64,000 nucleotides of DNA from JAOUJD01 sp963841815 (GTDB taxonomy: Bacteria; Pseudomonadota; Gammaproteobacteria; Burkholderiales; Burkholderiaceae_F): contig CAWJEE010000019.1 of NCBI GenBank assembly GCA_963841815.1, positions 62,001-126,000 of the forward strand, in the 5' to 3' direction. Position numbers and translations under genes: made by a program. The notes under the pieces are model-generated. The model saw only the letters and a program-made list of their open reading frames with translations. It was not told the origin of the DNA and made no database searches. This document shows, piece by piece, positions 60,198 through 64,000 of the stretch; the first letter of the stretch is position 1; the number at the start of each line of letters is the position of its first letter.

Positions 60198-61832
60198 ATG
60201 AGCTTCGACTGGAACAACCCGTACCCGACCGTCCGCACGCCGGTCTTCGCCCGCAACGTCGTCGCGACGTCGCAGCCGCTCGCCTCGCAGGCGGGACTGG
60301 GCATCCTGCAGCGCGGCGGCAACGCGGTGGACGCGGCGATCGCGACCGCCGCCGTGCTGACGCTGACGGAGCCGTGCAGCAACGGGCTGGGCTCCGACAA
60401 CTTCGCGATCCTCTGGGACCCGGCCACGCAGCAGCTCCACGGCCTGAACTCGAGCGGCGTCGCGCCGGCGGCGTGGACGCTCGACCACTTCCGCCGCAAG
60501 TACGGCGACGATCCCGCCAAGCGGCCGTCGCGCGGCTGGGATGCCGTAACGGTGCCGGGCGCCGTCGCCGGCTGGTCGACTCTGCACCAGCGCTTCGGCA
60601 AGCTGCCCTTCGGCGAAGTCCTCGCGCCGGCGCGTCACTACGCCGAGCGCGGCTTCGCCGTGTCGACGATCGTGCAGCAGAAGTGGTCGCTCGCCGCCCC
60701 GATCCTGAAGGACTTTCCGGGCTGGGCCGAGCACTTCCTGCCACGCGGCCGCGCGCCGCACGTCGGCGAACACTTCACGCTGGCGGGCGCCGCGCGCTCG
60801 CTGCAGCTCATCGCCGACAACGGCGGCGAGGCGTTCTACAAGGGCGAGATCGCCGACGCGATCGCGCGTTACGCGCAGGCCACCGGCGGCGCGCTGACCG
60901 CGACGGACCTCGCGAACTACTGGGACTGGGTGCAGGCTAACGGCTGGGTCGGCACGATCAGCACGGAATTCCACGGCCACCAGCTGCACGAGATCCCGCC
61001 GAACGGCCAGGGCATTGCAGCGCTGATCTGCCTCGGCATCCTGCGCCACACCGACGTCGCGTCGCACGCACTCGACTCGGCTGACTGGCAGCACATCGCG
61101 ATCGAGGCGATGAAGCTCGCGTTTGCGGATGTCTACCGGTACGTCGGCGACCCGCGGTCGATGACAGTCACGCCCGCGGAGATGCTCGACGACGCCTATC
61201 TCGCCGAACGCGCGAAGCGCATCGACATGAAGCGCGCGCAGGCGATGACGGCCGGCACGCCGCCGCGCGGCGGCACGGTCTACCTCACCACCGCCGACGC
61301 GAGCGGCATGATGGTGTCGTTCATCCAGAGCAACTACATGGGCTTCGGCTCGGGCATCGTGGTGCCGGGCTACGGCATCTCGCTGCAGAACCGCGGCGCC
61401 GGCTTCTCGATGGATCCGGCGAGCCCCAACTGCGTGGCGCCGGGCAAGCGTCCGTTCCAGACCATCATCCCCGCGTTCCTGATGAAGGACGGCGCGCCGC
61501 AGATGAGCTTCGGCGTCATGGGCGGCAACATGCAGCCGCAGGGCCACGTGCAGACGCTGCTGCGGATGCTGCTGAAGCAGCAGCAGCCGCAGGCCGCGTG
61601 CGACGCGCCGCGCTGGCGCGTCATGCACGGACTGGACATCGAGATCGAGAGCGCGATGGGACAGGCGGTGGCCGACGAACTCGTCGCGCGCGGGCACCGG
61701 ATCACGCAGTCGAAGGACACCTACATGGACTTCGGCTCGGGCCAGTTCATCTGGCGCCTCGGCGACCCCGCGATCGACGGCTACGTCGCGGCGAGCGACT
61801 CGCGGCGCGACGGACTGGCGGCGGGGTTCTAG
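60198..61832 (+). CDS. Gamma-glutamyltransferase-family hydrolase (cytosolic type)
   Basis: 544 residues, no signal peptide. N-terminal FARNVVATSQPLASQAGLGI, LQRGGNAVDAAIATAAVLTL and GWDAVTVPGAVAGWSTLHQR. The processing site is near PPRGGTVYLTTADASGMMVS, where Thr in GGTVYL aligns with the autocleavage nucleophile (GGT proper reads TTHxS). Late motif AFLMKDGAPQMSFGVMGGNM. Lacking a signal peptide and the classical TTH motif, it is closer to YwrD-type GGT-like proteins, so the substrate is uncertain. Encoded after the second receptor, it may process an imported amide. Confidence 0.85.
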   Translation: MSFDWNNPYPTVRTPVFARNVVATSQPLASQAGLGILQRGGNAVDAAIATAAVLTLTEPCSNGLGSDNFAILWDPATQQLHGLNSSGVAPAAWTLDHFRRKYGDDPAKRPSRGWDAVTVPGAVAGWSTLHQRFGKLPFGEVLAPARHYAERGFAVSTIVQQKWSLAAPILKDFPGWAEHFLPRGRAPHVGEHFTLAGAARSLQLIADNGGEAFYKGEIADAIARYAQATGGALTATDLANYWDWVQANGWVGTISTEFHGHQLHEIPPNGQGIAALICLGILRHTDVASHALDSADWQHIAIEAMKLAFADVYRYVGDPRSMTVTPAEMLDDAYLAERAKRIDMKRAQAMTAGTPPRGGTVYLTTADASGMMVSFIQSNYMGFGSGIVVPGYGISLQNRGAGFSMDPASPNCVAPGKRPFQTIIPAFLMKDGAPQMSFGVMGGNMQPQGHVQTLLRMLLKQQQPQAACDAPRWRVMHGLDIEIESAMGQAVADELVARGHRITQSKDTYMDFGSGQFIWRLGDPAIDGYVAASDSRRDGLAAGF

Positions 61833-61863
61833 GTGTGCGCGACCTGCCGATCGTTGCGTAGGC

Positions 61864-62498
61864 CAGCGAGCCCGGCCATCGCGTTGCGTAGCGCTCGATC
61901 GAACACCGATTGAGGTCGTCGCCTGCGCCTGAGCGGGCGGCGGGGTACCTCCCTCCGCGCCCATCGCAGCGGGCGTCATTCAGCGCGCTGCGTTCTCTGC
62001 GGGCCAGCAGATTTCTGAGCGTTGCCGTCGCCGCGCCGACGGTGGTGCCTCGCGGCTGTGCCCACCTGGCCCGCCGCCCTCGCGCACCTGGTACGCCCGC
62101 CGCCTGACGGTCGCTGCGCGAGGCACCCCACCGCCCGCCCAGGCGCCGTGCCGTGGCTGAGGCGGACGAGCGCCTCCGCGCGCTGATCGCCAAAATCCCA
62201 GGGAGACTCAGCGATGCCGCCACTCGTTGGCCCGGCGCTTGCGAACGCGCATCCACAGCGCTCGGCGCGCCGACCGCGGTGCGGGGTGCCTCGCGCAGCG
62301 CGACGCCGTGCGGCGGGCGTCGCATTCCGGAAACCACGGCGGGCCAGGACCAGAACCGGACGGAAGGCACGACCGGCGAAACCGCGAGAGCTCACTCCGA
62401 AAGCTGCCGGCCCGCAGGGAGCGCCCCTCAACCAGTGTCGCCCGCCGCGCGTCGCGCGGAGTCGAGGCACCCCGCAGCGCGGTCGGCGCGCAGGGGAG
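61864..62498 (+). repeat. Dispersed non-coding repeat, copy C (full length)
   Basis: About 635 bp, collinear with copy A. Same block order: GTAGCGCTCGATCG, GCGCCCATCGCAGCGGGCG (loop changed at two bases relative to A, stem partly kept), GCCAGCAGATTTCTGAGCG, GGTGCCTCGCGG with GCGCGAGGCACC, ACTCCGAAAGCTGCCGGCCC and GTCGGCGCGCAGGGGA. It begins 32 bp after the gamma-glutamyltransferase stop. The rest of the gap to 62660 is the leader of the ketoacyl-synthase gene with no other gene seen. Confidence 0.8.
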
Positions 62499-62660
62499 TC
62501 CCACTGCGGCCAACGCGCTGGCAAGTTGCCCGCGCTCAACCCTCCCGCACCTACAAACGACGGGCGGCCATCTGACAGCGCGCGGCCGCGCCGTTTTTGG
62601 GACAATGCGCGCCGGATGCGCCGCGAAAGGCGCACGAACATCAAGGGACAAGGGGACACG

Positions 62661-63791
62661 ATGACCTATGCCGCCATCACCGGTTGGGGCAAATGCATGC
62701 CGCCGGCCGTGCTGTCCAACGCCGACCTCGCGACCTTCCTCGAGACCGACGACGCCTGGATCACCAGCCGCACCGGCATGAAAGAGCGGCGCGTGTCGCA
62801 CGTTTCGGCGATCGAGATGGCGGCCGTGGCGAGCCAGCGCGCGCTGGCGTGCGCCGGTGTGAAGGCCGAGGACGTCGACCTGATCGTCTACGGCAGCTGC
62901 AGCAACGACGAACAGGTGCCCAACAGCGCCTCCGGCGTTCAGGTGCTGATCGGCGCGAGCAACGCGGCGTCGATGGACGTGAACACCGCCTGCACCAGCT
63001 TCCTGTACGGCCTGTCGACGGCCACGGCGATGATCCGCACGGGGTCGGTGAAGACGGCGCTCGTCATCGGCGTCGAGCTGATCACGCCATACATGGACTG
63101 GAACAACCGCAACGTGGCCGTGCTGTTCGGCGACGGCTCGGCGGCGGTCGTGCTGCAGGCGAGCGACAAGAAGGAAGGGCTGCTCGGCGAACAGCTGGGG
63201 TGCTACGCCGACGCGCGCCATATCCTGCGCGTGCGCGGCATGGGCTGCAGCTACGCCAACCGCGGCGTCCAGCTGGGCGACACGCTCTGGGACTTCGACG
63301 GCCAGGAGATCTTCAAGAAGGCCGTCAAGGGCATGGCGCTGGCCTCAGAGAAGGTGCTCGCGAAGTGCGGCGTCACGCCCGAGCAGATCGACATCGTCGT
63401 GCCGCACCAGGCCAACCTGCGCATCATCGAGTCGGTGGCGAAGCACGCGCACATCCCGATGGAGAAAGTGTTCCTCACGGTGCAGCGCTACGGCAACATG
63501 TCCGCCGCCACCGTGCCCGTCGCTCTGGTCGACGCGCTGGAGGAAGGCCGCATCAAGCCGGGCAACCTGATTCTGATGCCGGGCTTCGGTGGCGGCCTGA
63601 CGCTGTGTTCGCACCTGGTGAAATGGGGCGACCGCGTGACGCCGCTCGGCACGAGCGACGCGGAGCTGCCACCATGCACCAGGACCGCGCTGGAAATGGT
63701 CAACGCGATCCGCGCGTCGAAGAGCCAGCACGGCGAGTCCGAGCCCGGCCTGACGAACATGAAGTTCGTCGAGTCCGGCGCCGCGGCGTAA
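62661..63791 (+). CDS. 3-oxoacyl-ACP synthase III-like protein (FabH family)
   Basis: 376 residues, longer than FabH (about 320) by a C-terminal tail. Catalytic Cys111 in MDVNTACTSFLYGLSTATAM, His in IVVPHQANLRIIESVAKHAH and Asn in VQRYGNMSAATVPVALVDAL are intact; the N-terminus is AAITGWGKCMPPAVLSNADL and WITSRTGMKERRVS. It would start fatty-acid or related chains from acyl-CoA and malonyl-ACP, or act in a specialised lipid route. It is 36 kb from the 16-26 kb lipid operon, which lacks its own initiating synthase, so it is a possible but unproven supplier. AAGGGG precedes the ATG. Confidence 0.88.
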   Translation: MTYAAITGWGKCMPPAVLSNADLATFLETDDAWITSRTGMKERRVSHVSAIEMAAVASQRALACAGVKAEDVDLIVYGSCSNDEQVPNSASGVQVLIGASNAASMDVNTACTSFLYGLSTATAMIRTGSVKTALVIGVELITPYMDWNNRNVAVLFGDGSAAVVLQASDKKEGLLGEQLGCYADARHILRVRGMGCSYANRGVQLGDTLWDFDGQEIFKKAVKGMALASEKVLAKCGVTPEQIDIVVPHQANLRIIESVAKHAHIPMEKVFLTVQRYGNMSAATVPVALVDALEEGRIKPGNLILMPGFGGGLTLCSHLVKWGDRVTPLGTSDAELPPCTRTALEMVNAIRASKSQHGESEPGLTNMKFVESGAAA

Positions 63792-63821
63792 GGGCTGGTC
63801 CGCCCCTCGTGTGGTCCTGGC

Positions 63822-63840
63822 GGCGGGCCGGTGGCCCGCC
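63822..63840 (+). terminator. Hairpin after the ketoacyl synthase III gene
   Basis: GGCGGGCC / GGCCCGCC 8-bp stem with loop GGT, 30 bp after the stop. No T run follows, so termination is tentative. Confidence 0.45.
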
Positions 63841-63876
63841 AGTAGAATCGTGCCGTTCCATCGAATGACACGAGCC

Positions 63877-64000
63877 ATGACCAAGACTTACGAACCCGTC
63901 GCTCCGCACACCGTCGCCTTCCTCGGCCTCGGCGTGATGGGCTATCCGATGGCCGGCCACCTCGCGCGCGCCGGCCACCACGTCACCGTCTACAACCGCA
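63877..64000 (+). CDS. NAD-binding beta-hydroxyacid dehydrogenase, 3' end off window
   Basis: The open frame from ATG 63877 reaches the right edge (41 codons). VAFLGLGVMGYPMAGHLARA is the N-terminal Rossmann and family signature of 3-hydroxyisobutyrate dehydrogenase, tartronate-semialdehyde reductase and related enzymes (GLGxMGxPMAxxL). The catalytic half is outside the window, so the substrate is undetermined. Confidence 0.85.
   Translation, partial: MTKTYEPVAPHTVAFLGLGVMGYPMAGHLARAGHHVTVYNR

Noticed and set aside
57585..61832. A single open frame of about 1,415 codons spanning tctA, the second receptor and the GGT-like gene
   Set aside because: It reads tctA in frame only to about 58652, then out of frame through the receptor gene, and back in frame for GGT. 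It results from one extra base in tctA.

Overview
The window is a GC-rich chromosomal segment whose gene neighbourhoods point to a betaproteobacterium, most likely Burkholderiales-like. The evidence is the order hda - HAD phosphatase - pcnB - folK - deoxynucleoside kinase - panB - panC, the order queA - tgt - yajC - secD - secF, the tsaE - amiC - mutL - miaA neighbourhood, two Bug/TctC-type receptors and a PEP-CTERM surface protein. This placement is inferred from gene order and protein families; no phylogeny was run.

Layout. 1-5 kb: the 5' part of an ABC solute-binding protein gene, gpsA, a HAD phosphatase and a PEP-CTERM protein. 5-11 kb: an accessory block of low-complexity secreted proteins (one Gln/Gly-rich with a 60-bp tandem repeat, two Gly-rich) around an OmpR-type two-component system, with a decayed cytochrome c. 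Three genes in the first 8 kb share an identical upstream 10-mer in the same orientation. 11-16.2 kb: an endonuclease/exonuclease/phosphatase-family enzyme and a Ugp/MalK-type ABC importer whose four genes are broken by about twenty single-base indels. 16.3-26.1 kb: the most interesting region, a tightly overlapping minus-strand operon encoding a dedicated type II fatty-acid/polyketide-like line (active ketosynthase, Cys-less ketosynthase partner, long ACP, FabG-like ketoreductase, FabL-like enoyl reductase, double-hotdog dehydratase, and a phosphopantetheinyl transferase fused to an LpxL-type acyltransferase), plus a lipoprotein lipase, a condensation-like acyltransferase and a membrane methyltransferase.

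26.4-49 kb is mostly core genome: tRNA-Thr, an AEC transporter, queG, tsaE, amiC, DedA, mutL, a drug-efflux MFS protein, miaA, a PurM-family protein, hda through panC, tRNA-Leu, queA, tgt, yajC-secDF and a cytochrome b561. 49-64 kb holds cytochrome c', purB, a GST, a glycerophosphodiester phosphodiesterase, a CoA-transferase, acylphosphatase, a complete tripartite tricarboxylate transporter with a second receptor and a gamma-glutamyltransferase-like enzyme, a ketoacyl synthase III and the start of a beta-hydroxyacid dehydrogenase gene.

A non-coding dispersed repeat of about 630 bp occurs three times (35.4, 49.1 and 61.9 kb), each time just downstream of a plus-strand gene and in the same orientation; the 35.4-kb copy lacks its middle. 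Several conserved genes (queG, amiC, mutL, the AEC transporter, tctA and the ugp-like set) contain single-base indels, mostly insertions outside homopolymers. These look more like sequence or assembly errors than true decay, but that cannot be settled from the sequence alone.
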